Origin: Alphaproteobacteria bacterium
GTDB taxonomy: Bacteria; Pseudomonadota; Alphaproteobacteria; Micropepsales; Micropepsaceae
Length of the DNA stretch: 50,880 bases
Assembly: GCA_013140995.1 (NCBI GenBank)
Contig: JABFRX010000133.1
Location: 1 to 50,880, forward strand
Direction of reading: 5' to 3'
The translations under genes were made by a program, and so were the position numbers. Below, one piece after another: positions 1-8,645 of the stretch. Numbering within the stretch: position 1 is the first letter of the stretch; every line of letters begins with the position of its first letter. The notes below the pieces were generated by a model that saw nothing but the letters and a program-made list of their open reading frames with translations, was not told the origin of the DNA and searched no databases.

Positions 1-146
1 GTCACTGCCGGATCCGTGACTGCACCTTCAACCGCCGTCGGGTCCACGCCCTCGGCCGGCTTGTTCATTTTGTTCGTGTAATACCAGTAAGCCGCGACCG
101 CCAGGATGACGACCGCGATAAAGAGGAACAGACCAGTTCTATTCAT
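1..146 (-). CDS. Small single-pass membrane protein (partial, C-terminus beyond the window)
   Basis: Only the first 48 codons are visible; the gene runs off the left edge. The ATG at 146-144 on the minus strand is preceded by a GGAGAG ribosome site. The protein opens with MNRTGLF, then a hydrophobic stretch at about residues 4-22 that ends in YWYY, followed by a polar tail (NKMNKPAEG) rich in Pro, Glu, Val and Asp. This is the shape of a short inner-membrane protein with an N-terminal anchor and a periplasmic tail. I do not recognise a family and assign no function. Confidence 0.55.
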   Translation of the reverse strand, partial: MNRTGLFLFIAVVILAVAAYWYYTNKMNKPAEGVDPTAVEGAVTDPAV

Positions 147-509
147 TCTTTCTCTCCGTTTATGGCCGCCATGGGTGGGCCATGAATCCCCGTTTCGCCG
201 TACCACTTTTCAGTGAAGCTGCGCTGCCTGCTTGCAAGAAAAAAGGCAGCCGAGGCCGCCGTCCTTGCAAGTCCCTCACCGCACGCTCTCGCACGACTTG
301 AGAGCAAGACTAACATCGCGCGAACCCCCATCAAGCGCGGCACGGCGGCACACCCGAGGGCGTTCTGCCGCAGAATGGCGGCCTGAACCTGGCGGAATCG
401 TTAGGCTTTCGAACAATCGCCGGTTGCTGAGCCCAAACGTCGCGGCCTATGCTGCGGTGCACGATCCAGGGCGGGGGGCCTTGGGTCTCGGGGACGGTGC
501 GGAATCGTC
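147..509. other. Intergenic region, no supported gene
   Basis: This 363-bp stretch lies between the divergent small membrane protein and the glutamine synthetase-like gene. Short open frames exist on both strands, but they have Arg/Pro-rich compositions typical of non-coding GC-rich DNA and no convincing ribosome sites. It presumably holds both promoters. I could not pick out a reliable -35/-10 pair, a terminator or a repeat. Confidence 0.5.
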
Positions 510-1835
510 ATGAATGTTCATCGAAGCGCACCCTCGGAAGAGGTTGGGGCGTCGCGTTTGGCCGCCGCCGAGGTCGGAGCGTTTCTGACCGCGAACCCCA
601 GCGTCCAATATGTCGACTGCGTGTTCGTCGATCTGTGCGGGAACGTGCGCGGCAAGCGAATCGCGAGCGCAGACCTTCAGATCGTGTTTCGAAGCGGGAT
701 GGCGGTTCCCTCGTCGATATATTTTTTAGATTCGCGGGGGGACGTTATCGAGCGCTTGCCTGCCGGCGCGGGCGCGCAGGGGACAGCTTGGCCGGTTGCG
801 GGGTCGCTAACACGCGTGAGTTGGGCGCAGCGGCCGCATGGGCAAGTGCTGATGTCGCTAACCGATGCGAAGGGCGAGCCTTACTTCGGGGAACCGCGGA
901 ATGTGCTGAAGCGAGTTCTGCGGCGCTTCGAAGACTTTGGTGTCATTCCTGCGCTTGGCGTGGAGATGGACGCGTACGTCGTCGATCGCGAACGCGGCAA
1001 GGATGGTGCGCCGCATGAGTTGGCGGGTGTGCACGCCGAGTTTGTGAGCCTTCTCTGTGACGGGATCGTAACCGCCGGCGAGGTGCAGGCTCTTCCGCGC
1101 TTATCGGTGCAGGCTGAAGGTTCGCGGCTTCGTTTGGGTTTCGCAATTGAAAACGACTCGCTGACGGCTGTGGATTGCGCGGTATTTCTGCGGCAGGCCG
1201 CGCGTGCGGTTGCCCGGAAGGAGGCGCGCGACGTCCTGTTCATGGCGCAGCCGTTTCTTGGGCGGCCGGGTAGCGGCATGCGGATGACCGTCGATCTGAA
1301 CCGCGCCGGCGAGAGCGTCTTCTCAACCGATGCTGGCGGTGACCTGGTGCGATTTGCGGTTGGCGGATTGCAGGCGCTGATGGGCGAGTCGCTGGCTCTG
1401 CTTGCGCCCAGCGAAAATGCGTTCCGGCGCTTCGGCAGCGGCTTCACCGCGCCCCGAAATCGGCGGTGGGGGTACGCCAACCCTTCGACAAACATTTCGA
1501 TTGTTCCAGGAGGACGGCAGGCCGCGCTGCTACACCGCTTGGCCGGAGCGGACGCCAATCCTTATCTCGTGGCCGCTTCTGTTTTGGCCGGAATTCATTA
1601 TGGGATACAGCAGAACCTCGACCCCGGTAACGCCGCCGCCGGTGACGTGTCGGCGCTTGTCGATCCTACGTTGCCCACCACTATCGACGCGGCTCTGCTT
1701 TCGCTCGAGAACGGCAGTGTAATGCGGGAGTATTTGGAACCCGCGTACGTCGATCTCTATTGCGCGACGAAGCGGACGGAACTCGAACGCTTCCACAACT
1801 TCATCCCGGCGCACGAGTACGACTGGTACGCCTAG
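510..1835 (+). CDS. Glutamine synthetase-fold protein with degraded active site
   Basis: This 441-residue protein resembles the glutamine synthetase/gamma-glutamylputrescine synthetase (PuuA/GlnA3) superfamily. The fold-level signatures remain: a beta-grasp N-terminus with VDLCGNVRGKRI, then APSENAFRRF near the middle, and ADANPYLVAASVLAG near residue 346. Several family catalytic positions are changed. The usual G-x-G-M-H-x-H-x-S-L reads GSGMRMTVDL (Arg258 where His is expected). The E-x-E metal pair reads EMD (152-154). The G-Q-x-E ligand region is EGSRLRLG near 203. The N-R-x-x-x-x-R motif reads NPSTNISIV (324 on). The E-x-R motif has Leu341 in place of Glu. I infer that ligase activity is lost or altered. 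It overlaps the convergent kinase gene through a shared CTAG. No polyamine genes lie nearby. Confidence 0.85.
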   Translation: MNVHRSAPSEEVGASRLAAAEVGAFLTANPSVQYVDCVFVDLCGNVRGKRIASADLQIVFRSGMAVPSSIYFLDSRGDVIERLPAGAGAQGTAWPVAGSLTRVSWAQRPHGQVLMSLTDAKGEPYFGEPRNVLKRVLRRFEDFGVIPALGVEMDAYVVDRERGKDGAPHELAGVHAEFVSLLCDGIVTAGEVQALPRLSVQAEGSRLRLGFAIENDSLTAVDCAVFLRQAARAVARKEARDVLFMAQPFLGRPGSGMRMTVDLNRAGESVFSTDAGGDLVRFAVGGLQALMGESLALLAPSENAFRRFGSGFTAPRNRRWGYANPSTNISIVPGGRQAALLHRLAGADANPYLVAASVLAGIHYGIQQNLDPGNAAAGDVSALVDPTLPTTIDAALLSLENGSVMREYLEPAYVDLYCATKRTELERFHNFIPAHEYDWYA

Positions 1836-4339
1836 GCCGCGCGGGCCGCACTCTCTTCCGCAAATGGCAACGTGAAGGTGACGCTTGTTCCGATCGCGAG
1901 TTCACTCTCGATGACGAGCTTGCCGCCGTGCAGTTCGACGAGCGCGCTTGAAACCGGGAGGCCCAGCCCCATACCGCCGTTATTTTGGTGGCCGGCCGTT
2001 TCGGCTTTCTCGAATGGCCTCATCACGCGCGGGATATCGTTTTCTTCGATACCGATGCCGGTATCGTGAATCCAGATGGCGACGCCGCTCGCGTTCGCAC
2101 GGGTTTCGACAGTGATGAAGCCGTCGGAGCTATTGAACTTGATCGCGTTCGACAAAAGGTTCAACAGAACCTGCTTGATAGCGCGCCGGTCGGCTTTGAC
2201 CGGCGGCAGGTCCGGCGTGTTGATGCGGAACTGGAGGCCTGCTTCGTCGGCTTTCGGCTTGATTGTCTTTATAGCGTCATTGACGAGTTGCGACGGGTCG
2301 GCCGCGACAAATTCAAGCTCGATCTTGCCGGACTCGATCCGTGCCATGCTGAGTGCATCGTTGATCAGGTCGAGCAGGTGCTGGCCCGAACGATTGATGT
2401 CGCTTGCGTATTCGGCATAGCGCGGGGGCAGGGCGCCCAGCATCTCGTTCCGCATGACGTCGGAGAAGCCGATGATGGCGTTCAGCGGCGTGCGGAGCTC
2501 GTGACTGACGTTGGCCAAAAATTCGGACTTCGCGCGGCTGCCTTCTTCTGCGCGTTCTTTCTCGGATTCCAAGCGCTTCGCGAGTTCGCTGAGTTCGCGG
2601 GTCTGGGTTTCAAGCAGATTGCGCGAGGTTTCAAGTTCGTCCTCGTGCGCTTTGAGGGCCGTGATGTCGGTTGCGACGGCGATCTTGCCGCCTTCGAGGG
2701 CGCGGCGTTCGCTGACCAGGAGCCAGCGGCTACCGGCTTTCTGCAATTCGATGGTGCCGGTGTTGCCGGAGGAGTCGAACATTTCGAGTGGTGCAGCGGT
2801 GTCGGCGCCTTCGCCCGGCGACCGGGCACGCTTGAATATCGCGCCCCGGGATTCGCCGGCGCGAACGCCGTCGATGCCGTAGAACTCTTGGAAGCGTTTG
2901 TTGCAGACGATCAACTGGTCGTCTCGATCCCAAAGGACGAACGCTTCGGCAGCGTTCTCGAAAGCCGCTTCGAGGACGCGTTCGACGGCATCGACCCGGG
3001 CGTCCGCGCGCTTTTGATCGGAGATGTCCAATACGATGCCGGAGAGGCGGCCCTCCTCGGAGCGGATTGTGCGGTAATGCTGCCCCTTCGCGCGCATCCA
3101 AACCCAGTGTCCGTCAGCGTGCTTTGCACGGAACGAACGATCGTAGCCGTCGGCGCCGGAACGCACCGCGCCTTCGATTGCGCTCAGGACGAAACGGTCG
3201 TCGGGGTGGATCAACTCCTCCGCCTCATCGAGCGACATGATGCGGGGCTGTTTCCCGCGGCCCAATAAGCCGTTCATCGCGCCGGACCAATAGAGCCGGC
3301 GATTTGCGATGTCCCAATCCCAGATGCCGCATTTCGCACCACTGACAGCGAGTTCGAAACGTTCCTCAGTGCGTCGTAGGACTCCATCGACGCGCGACGT
3401 TTTTTCAATCTGTGTGAGTAGCGCCCAAGCCAGCGCCGCGCCAAGCAGGCTCGGCCCGAAGATCATGATCGAATAGAGCGGCAAGGACTGATACCACTGC
3501 GACAACGCGTCGGCTGCCCGCACGACGGTGACGAGCCGGAGGTCGTAGCCGGGGAGCAGGCGAGCCGTTGTCAAATAGTTCGCGCCGCCGTCCGCGATAT
3601 AGCGCAGCGAAGGGGTCGTCGAGACGTTCGCCGGAATGGCGGAGGCCGCGTTTGCATACAGGGAGTCGTCGATCCCGGTCGATGCGATGCGTCGGGTTTG
3701 GGCGTCAGCTAGTATAACGCCGACACTGCGGCTGCCCTGAACGCTTTCGAGCAAGCTTGTAAGATAGCGCGGGTCGATCAGCGCAAACACGAATTGACCG
3801 GCGATGCTGTCGCTACGCATGGCGACCACAAAAGGGCTTTTGCCAAACTCATTGTCTGTCAGCGTACCGGACACAAAGCGTACGCTTTCCGGTGTTGCTG
3901 CCAGTTTATTTAGCAGCGTCATGTCGCTTAGGCGGCGCGGTTCGATTGGGGTGCCGTTCTTATCCCAGGCAACATTGCCGAGAGCATCCGTGGCGACCAC
4001 GTTCACAAGCGCTGGGTCGGCTGCCACAGCGGCGCCCGGCGAGATGCGAGCCGCGCGATTCAACATCACTTGCGTGCGGTCGAGTGCGCCGGTAACCAGC
4101 GCGCCGGTGACGGCAACGAAAGATCGGGACTCGCGCTCAACTTGTTCCAGCGCGATTGCATGGTCCTTGCGCATCTGGATCGATGCTGCGGCTGCAACCG
4201 AGAGCACGGTTGCAAACGTCCCCAGCACAATCCAAAGCGACGTACGCCGTTTCGCCGTCATCCCCGACCATGCGCCTAGGGCGCGTGCTGACGATGTACG
4301 GACCGTTGTTGTTGTGGCCATTGCCATTTTTGATCGCAC
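1832..4339 (-). CDS. Membrane-bound PAS sensor histidine kinase
   Basis: An 835-residue hybrid-free sensor kinase. It has a membrane segment at about 33-53, a periplasmic sensor region of roughly 230 residues (cache-like, by inference), and a second membrane segment at about 287-309. A PAS/PAC unit follows at about 325-445 (GIWDWD, HPDDR), then a second PAS at about 455-560 (FVLWDRDDQLIVCNKRF), a Glu/Arg-rich coiled coil at 565-605, HisKA with the phospho-acceptor His613 in VSHELRTP, and HATPase_c with Asn731, DTGIGI (759-764) and GGMGLGL (788-794). No receiver domain or partner response regulator is present here, so its target is unknown. The start could also be Met5, Met7 or Met27. It lies 106 bp downstream of pepN on the same strand. 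Confidence 0.9.
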   Translation of the reverse strand: MRSKMAMATTTTVRTSSARALGAWSGMTAKRRTSLWIVLGTFATVLSVAAAASIQMRKDHAIALEQVERESRSFVAVTGALVTGALDRTQVMLNRAARISPGAAVAADPALVNVVATDALGNVAWDKNGTPIEPRRLSDMTLLNKLAATPESVRFVSGTLTDNEFGKSPFVVAMRSDSIAGQFVFALIDPRYLTSLLESVQGSRSVGVILADAQTRRIASTGIDDSLYANAASAIPANVSTTPSLRYIADGGANYLTTARLLPGYDLRLVTVVRAADALSQWYQSLPLYSIMIFGPSLLGAALAWALLTQIEKTSRVDGVLRRTEERFELAVSGAKCGIWDWDIANRRLYWSGAMNGLLGRGKQPRIMSLDEAEELIHPDDRFVLSAIEGAVRSGADGYDRSFRAKHADGHWVWMRAKGQHYRTIRSEEGRLSGIVLDISDQKRADARVDAVERVLEAAFENAAEAFVLWDRDDQLIVCNKRFQEFYGIDGVRAGESRGAIFKRARSPGEGADTAAPLEMFDSSGNTGTIELQKAGSRWLLVSERRALEGGKIAVATDITALKAHEDELETSRNLLETQTRELSELAKRLESEKERAEEGSRAKSEFLANVSHELRTPLNAIIGFSDVMRNEMLGALPPRYAEYASDINRSGQHLLDLINDALSMARIESGKIELEFVAADPSQLVNDAIKTIKPKADEAGLQFRINTPDLPPVKADRRAIKQVLLNLLSNAIKFNSSDGFITVETRANASGVAIWIHDTGIGIEENDIPRVMRPFEKAETAGHQNNGGMGLGLPVSSALVELHGGKLVIESELAIGTSVTFTLPFAEESAARAA

Positions 4340-4445
4340 AGACTCGAATCAGGTCCAGGGGCCGATTATGTCGGTCGCCCTGCGCCTGCAACACCCAGTG
4401 AGTGCGATCTGCAACAGGTAAAGCTCGAATCGTGGCTTTCGAGAC

Positions 4446-7079
4446 TCAGCCCAGCGTCTTCTCGGTAATCTCCTGCACGTTGCGGGACAGGCTCTTTGCA
4501 TCTTTGATGCGCATCAGTTGTTCGCGCATCAGCTTCTGGCGTTTTCCATCGAAGCGGCGCCAGGTTTCAAACGCCCCGCATAAGCGGGCGGCAACCTGCG
4601 GGTTGAGCTTGTCGAGCTTCATGACGTTGTCGGCCAAGAAGGCGTAGCCCGAACCGTCAGGCGCGTGGAAGCGGAGCTGATTGTTCATAACAAAAGCGCC
4701 GATCAACGCACGGACGCGGTTCGGGTTTTCGATGCTGAAAGTAGCATGCTTCGTAAGTGCTTTGACTTGAGCCAGCGTGTCGGAGCGGCAAGAGCTTGCC
4801 TGCAAGGACATCCATTTGTCCGTCACCAGGGGATTGGCTTTCCAATGGTCGTAAAATTGCTTCAGCGCTTTGTCGCGCTCATCGCCATCCATATCGACCA
4901 AGGGAGCCATGCCGCCGATTTTGTCGGTCATGTTGTCGGCGGCGCGGAACTGCTCGAATGCTAGGGTCCGGGTTTCTTTTGTGTCTTCGGCGGTCAGATA
5001 GCGCAGGCACATGTTGCGCAACGCACGGCGGCCGGCAGACGTTGCATCTGGGCTGTACGGCTCGTTGCTCTTGAACGACTGATAGGTTTCGCGAAGCGCG
5101 CCTTTATGGGTACTGGCGAGGGCCTTCTTCAACGTTTCGCGCGCGGTATGGATGGCATCGGGATCGGCATCCTCGGTCAACTGCGCAAGCTCCATCTCGC
5201 TGGGCAGCTGGATCGCGAGCGCGGTGAACGCAGGGTCTTTGCGCGCGTCGCGCAGCAGTTCGCCGAAAGCACCAACGAAAAGTTCGTCGGCTTCAGGCGT
5301 CTTGCCGGCGAGCACCTGTTTTATCATGCGCAGCAGCGTTCCGGTTGCGATGTTCTGGCCCGACTCCCAGCGATTGAAGGCGTCCGAGTCCTTCGCCATC
5401 AGGAAGGCGCGGTCTTCGCCGTTCAGATCCGTTTCGAAGCGGACGGGCGCGGAGAACCCTCGGCCTATTGACGGAACAACCGGCTCGCCGACGCCCGTGA
5501 GTTTAAACGTTTGTTTTGCCTTGCGCAGATTCAGTACGTGGGTTGATGACCTCTCGCCATCGTACGCAACCGTTAGGTCGCGGCCGCTCTTGCGTCCGAC
5601 GAGGCCGACGGAGACCGGAATGTGCATCGGCTCTTTCGCCTTCTGTCCAGGCGTCGAGGCGAGGTGCTGCTCCAGCGTCACTTCGAAGGTCTTTGATGCC
5701 GCGTCGTACTTGCCTTTGGCCTTCACTTGCGGTGTGCCGGCCTGCGAATACCAGAGTTTGAATTGCGTTAGCTCAACGTCGTTCGCGTCTTCCATCGCTT
5801 TGATGAAGTCGTCGCACGTGGCCGCCGTGCCGTCGTGCCGCGCGAAATAGAGGTCGGAACCTTTGCGAAATCTCTCGGCGCCCAAGATCGTGCGCACCAT
5901 GCGGCAGAGTTCGGCACCCTTCTCGTAGACGGTTGCGGTGTAGAAATTGTCGATCGTGAGGTACGAGTCCGGGCGGACGGGGTGGGCGAGGGGGCCTCCG
6001 TCTTCTTGGAACTGTCGCGCGCGCAAGGCACGCACGTCGCCGATGCGCTCCACAGCGGCGGAACGCATGTCGGCGGAGAACGATTGGTCGCGGAAGACAG
6101 TGAAGCCTTCCTTCAGCGAAAGTTGAAACCAATCGCGGCAGGTGACACGGTTACCGGACCAGTTGTGAAAGTATTCGTGGCCCACGACTGCTTCGATCAA
6201 ATCGTAGTCGGTATCCGTCGCAGTGTCGGGGCGGGCTAGGATCAGCTTGTCGTTGAAGATGTTGAGGCCCTTGTTCTCCATGGCGCCGAAGTTGAAGGCG
6301 CTGACGGCCACGATGTTGAAGACGTCGAGATCGTACTCGCGGCCGAACGCATCTTCGTCCCATTTCATGGAGCGCTTGAGCGCACCCATCGCGAAGTCGA
6401 CTTTGTCTTCGTTGCCGTGCGTTACGTAGATGCCGAGCTTCACCCGGCGCCCGGAGCTTGTGACGTAGTGGTCCTGCGCGTGCGCAAGATCGCCTGCAAC
6501 GAGTGCGAAGAGGTACGAAGGTTTCGGAAACGGGTCGTCCCATTCCGCCATATGCCGGCCGCCGGGCAGCGCTGTGTAGCCATCGGGGTTGCCGTTCGAA
6601 AGCAGCACTGGAAAGTGCGCTTTGTCGGCGATCATCCGCACGCGGTAAGCGGACATGTTGTCCGGCCGGTCGTAGGAGTAGGTGATGCGGCGAAAGCCTT
6701 CGGCCTCGCATTGCGTGCAGAACATGCCGTCGGACATGTAGAGGCCGCTGAGTGCGGTGTTCGCCTTCGGATTGACTTCCACCGCAGTCTCGAGCCGGAA
6801 GCGCGTCGCCGGCGGATGCTTGATCGTGAGCTTGTCCGCCGTCACCTCATAGGCGTCTTTGGGCAGCGGTCTGCCGTCGAGCTTGATGTCGAGAAGCTTC
6901 AGGTGTTCTCCGTCCAGCACCAGCGGGCCGACTGCGTCGTTTTGGCGTTCAATGTGCAGCGTCGCGTAGACCCGCGTCGCCGTCTCATCGAGGTGGAACT
7001 CAAGCTCGGTCCGCGCCACACGGTAGGGGGTGGCGCGATAGTCTTGGCGGCGGATCGGGATCGGCGTTTCGGTTTTCAT
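4446..7079 (-). CDS. pepN: Aminopeptidase N (M1 zinc metallopeptidase)
   Basis: Broad-specificity cytosolic aminopeptidase that trims N-terminal residues from peptides. At 877 residues it matches the length of proteobacterial PepN. The exopeptidase signature GAMEN is at 265-269. The zinc site is HEYFH (301-305) with the third ligand Glu324, in the normal spacing. A Tyr in the VYEKGAE region fits the transition-state-stabilising tyrosine of the family. The C-terminal helical domain is complete. The start is the ATG at 7079; no better in-frame start is visible. The histidine kinase gene follows on the same strand and the PEP mutase-family gene precedes it, but no functional link is obvious. Confidence 0.96.
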   Translation of the reverse strand: MKTETPIPIRRQDYRATPYRVARTELEFHLDETATRVYATLHIERQNDAVGPLVLDGEHLKLLDIKLDGRPLPKDAYEVTADKLTIKHPPATRFRLETAVEVNPKANTALSGLYMSDGMFCTQCEAEGFRRITYSYDRPDNMSAYRVRMIADKAHFPVLLSNGNPDGYTALPGGRHMAEWDDPFPKPSYLFALVAGDLAHAQDHYVTSSGRRVKLGIYVTHGNEDKVDFAMGALKRSMKWDEDAFGREYDLDVFNIVAVSAFNFGAMENKGLNIFNDKLILARPDTATDTDYDLIEAVVGHEYFHNWSGNRVTCRDWFQLSLKEGFTVFRDQSFSADMRSAAVERIGDVRALRARQFQEDGGPLAHPVRPDSYLTIDNFYTATVYEKGAELCRMVRTILGAERFRKGSDLYFARHDGTAATCDDFIKAMEDANDVELTQFKLWYSQAGTPQVKAKGKYDAASKTFEVTLEQHLASTPGQKAKEPMHIPVSVGLVGRKSGRDLTVAYDGERSSTHVLNLRKAKQTFKLTGVGEPVVPSIGRGFSAPVRFETDLNGEDRAFLMAKDSDAFNRWESGQNIATGTLLRMIKQVLAGKTPEADELFVGAFGELLRDARKDPAFTALAIQLPSEMELAQLTEDADPDAIHTARETLKKALASTHKGALRETYQSFKSNEPYSPDATSAGRRALRNMCLRYLTAEDTKETRTLAFEQFRAADNMTDKIGGMAPLVDMDGDERDKALKQFYDHWKANPLVTDKWMSLQASSCRSDTLAQVKALTKHATFSIENPNRVRALIGAFVMNNQLRFHAPDGSGYAFLADNVMKLDKLNPQVAARLCGAFETWRRFDGKRQKLMREQLMRIKDAKSLSRNVQEITEKTLG

Positions 7080-7145
7080 GACGCAAGGGTTCTCACAAAG
7101 CGAAGCCTTGCGTTGTATGCGATTTGTGCCGCCGTGCGGTAGGCC

Positions 7146-7940
7146 CTAGTCGAACACGGCGTCGAGATCGAGCTTGGGGCCAGCCAAGCTGCCGAACGTG
7201 CCTTGTTCCGCGATCTCCTTCGCGGCCGCCGAAAAGCCGCGCCAAGCCGCGCGGGCGAGCGACCCGCCGACGCTGATCCGGCGAACGCCGAGCTCTGCGA
7301 CCTCGGCTACGGTGATCCAAGGGCCGCCAATGAGGTTGACCGGTTTTGGCGCGATGGCCTTCACAACCGCAGCGATGTCGTCCTTCTTGCTCAATCCCGG
7401 CGCGAAGAGACAGTCGGCGCCGGCCGCGGCGAACGCTTGAAGGCGCTTGATCGTTTCGGCCAGGTCCGGGCGGCCTCTGATAAACCCTTCCGAACGCGCG
7501 GTGAGCAGCACGCCGCTCCCCGACTTATCGATCGAGGCGCGGGCTGCCTTGATGCGGTCGACGGCGTCGCTGAACGCGTAGAGCGGTTCGCCGTCGCCAC
7601 GGGTCGAATCTTCGATCGACAGACCGGCTATGCCGGTCGCGACCGCTTTCGCGACGTTCGCGGCAACACCGTCCGGTTCGACGGCGAGGCCGTCTTCGAA
7701 GTCGGCGTTGACGGGGATGGTCACGGCCCCCGCTAGCGTCTTCAAGTGCGCGAGCAACTCGTCGAGGGTGACGTCGTTATCGCGATGACCCTGCGACCAG
7801 GCGAACCCTGCGCTTGTACTCGCGACGGCCTTGAAGCCTAGTTTTTCGAGATAGATTGCGCTGCCGGCGTCCCATGGATTAGGGATGACGAAGCAGCCGC
7901 GCTCGTGCAGGCGGCGGAACGTGTCGATTTTGGATGACAT
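7146..7940 (-). CDS. Isocitrate lyase/phosphoenolpyruvate mutase family protein
   Basis: A 264-residue TIM-barrel protein of the PEP mutase/isocitrate lyase superfamily. The Mg-binding strand reads NADFEDG (near 98-104) and the following strand reads SIEDS (near 128). An Arg-rich stretch, LTARSEGFIRGRPD, aligns with the substrate loop region, and LIGGPW and GVRRISVGGSL lie near the C-terminus. The K-K-C-G-H catalytic motif of true isocitrate and methylisocitrate lyases is absent, so those activities are unlikely. An oxaloacetate or hydroxypyruvate decarboxylase, or a related C-C or C-P bond enzyme, is possible. The substrate cannot be assigned from sequence. It is 66 bp upstream of pepN on the same strand. 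Confidence 0.88.
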   Translation of the reverse strand: MSSKIDTFRRLHERGCFVIPNPWDAGSAIYLEKLGFKAVASTSAGFAWSQGHRDNDVTLDELLAHLKTLAGAVTIPVNADFEDGLAVEPDGVAANVAKAVATGIAGLSIEDSTRGDGEPLYAFSDAVDRIKAARASIDKSGSGVLLTARSEGFIRGRPDLAETIKRLQAFAAAGADCLFAPGLSKKDDIAAVVKAIAPKPVNLIGGPWITVAEVAELGVRRISVGGSLARAAWRGFSAAAKEIAEQGTFGSLAGPKLDLDAVFD

Positions 7941-8026
7941 GGCGGGCTTCCGGAAAACGTGTCGGGCGTCGCGCCAGATGGCGGACGCCCAAACGTCAAT
8001 TCTTCCAGGACAGCGATGTCAACAGC

Positions 8027-8566
8027 TTACTGCGGAACGTCCTGCTCAATGTAGCGCAGCATCCCGGCTGCCTCCTGGCAGAGCGTTTGGACTTCGTGCG
8101 GCACGTTTTCCGGCTCAAGCTTCACGAAATCGGTCAGCACGCGCAGAAGGGCCGCCATCTTCGGTGCCGTCACGATCATGCGCGCTTGGTGTTCGATCTT
8201 CTCCGGATAGAGATCGTATTCCGAACCCGGCGTGCGCCAGCCGCCCCATTCCGCTTCACCGGTCACCACTTGAGGGTGCGTACCGGGGTAGGGGTGGTTG
8301 CCACACTCTTCGGGGGCTTTGTATTTGTTCTTCGCGCGAACGAGGCGCCAGTTTTCGGAACCGACGGCGACAGCCGAAGTGTTGTGCGCTTGCTCGGTTT
8401 GAAGCTCTTCGGCGGTGAACTCGCGGCCGAGCCCAACATCGTAGAAGATGCGCAGCGGCTCATCCAAACCCTTCGTCCAATGCGGAACCACGCGCTCGAT
8501 CGTCGACCACGTGCCGACGGTCTTCACGTAGATGCGCTGGTTTTTGTGAAATGCTGCTTTTGCCAT
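8027..8566 (-). CDS. Conserved hypothetical soluble protein
   Basis: A 179-residue protein I do not recognise. It has no signal peptide or membrane segment. It is rich in aromatic residues (WSTIERVVPHW, EAEWGGWRTPGSEYDLY) and ends in a helical region, APKMAALLRVLTDFVKLEP, followed by an amphipathic C-terminal helix. The N-terminal residues KNQRIYVKTVGTW look like a beta-strand module. The start has an AGGGG ribosome site six bases upstream, and the composition is normal coding sequence, so the gene looks real. It sits between the PEP mutase-family gene and the RND pump on the same strand, with gaps of 86 and 79 bp. Confidence 0.7.
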   Translation of the reverse strand: MAKAAFHKNQRIYVKTVGTWSTIERVVPHWTKGLDEPLRIFYDVGLGREFTAEELQTEQAHNTSAVAVGSENWRLVRAKNKYKAPEECGNHPYPGTHPQVVTGEAEWGGWRTPGSEYDLYPEKIEHQARMIVTAPKMAALLRVLTDFVKLEPENVPHEVQTLCQEAAGMLRYIEQDVPQ

Positions 8567-8645
8567 GACTTACCCCTGGCGCCATTTTTCGGCGCTTTAT
8601 CCCAGAGTGTATCCTGCCGGAGCCGGCTTAAAGCGCAGTTAAGTT

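Noticed and set aside
1985-3268. 427-codon plus-strand frame antisense to the histidine kinase
   Set aside because: The kinase on the minus strand has complete HisKA and HATPase motifs; the antisense frame has none.
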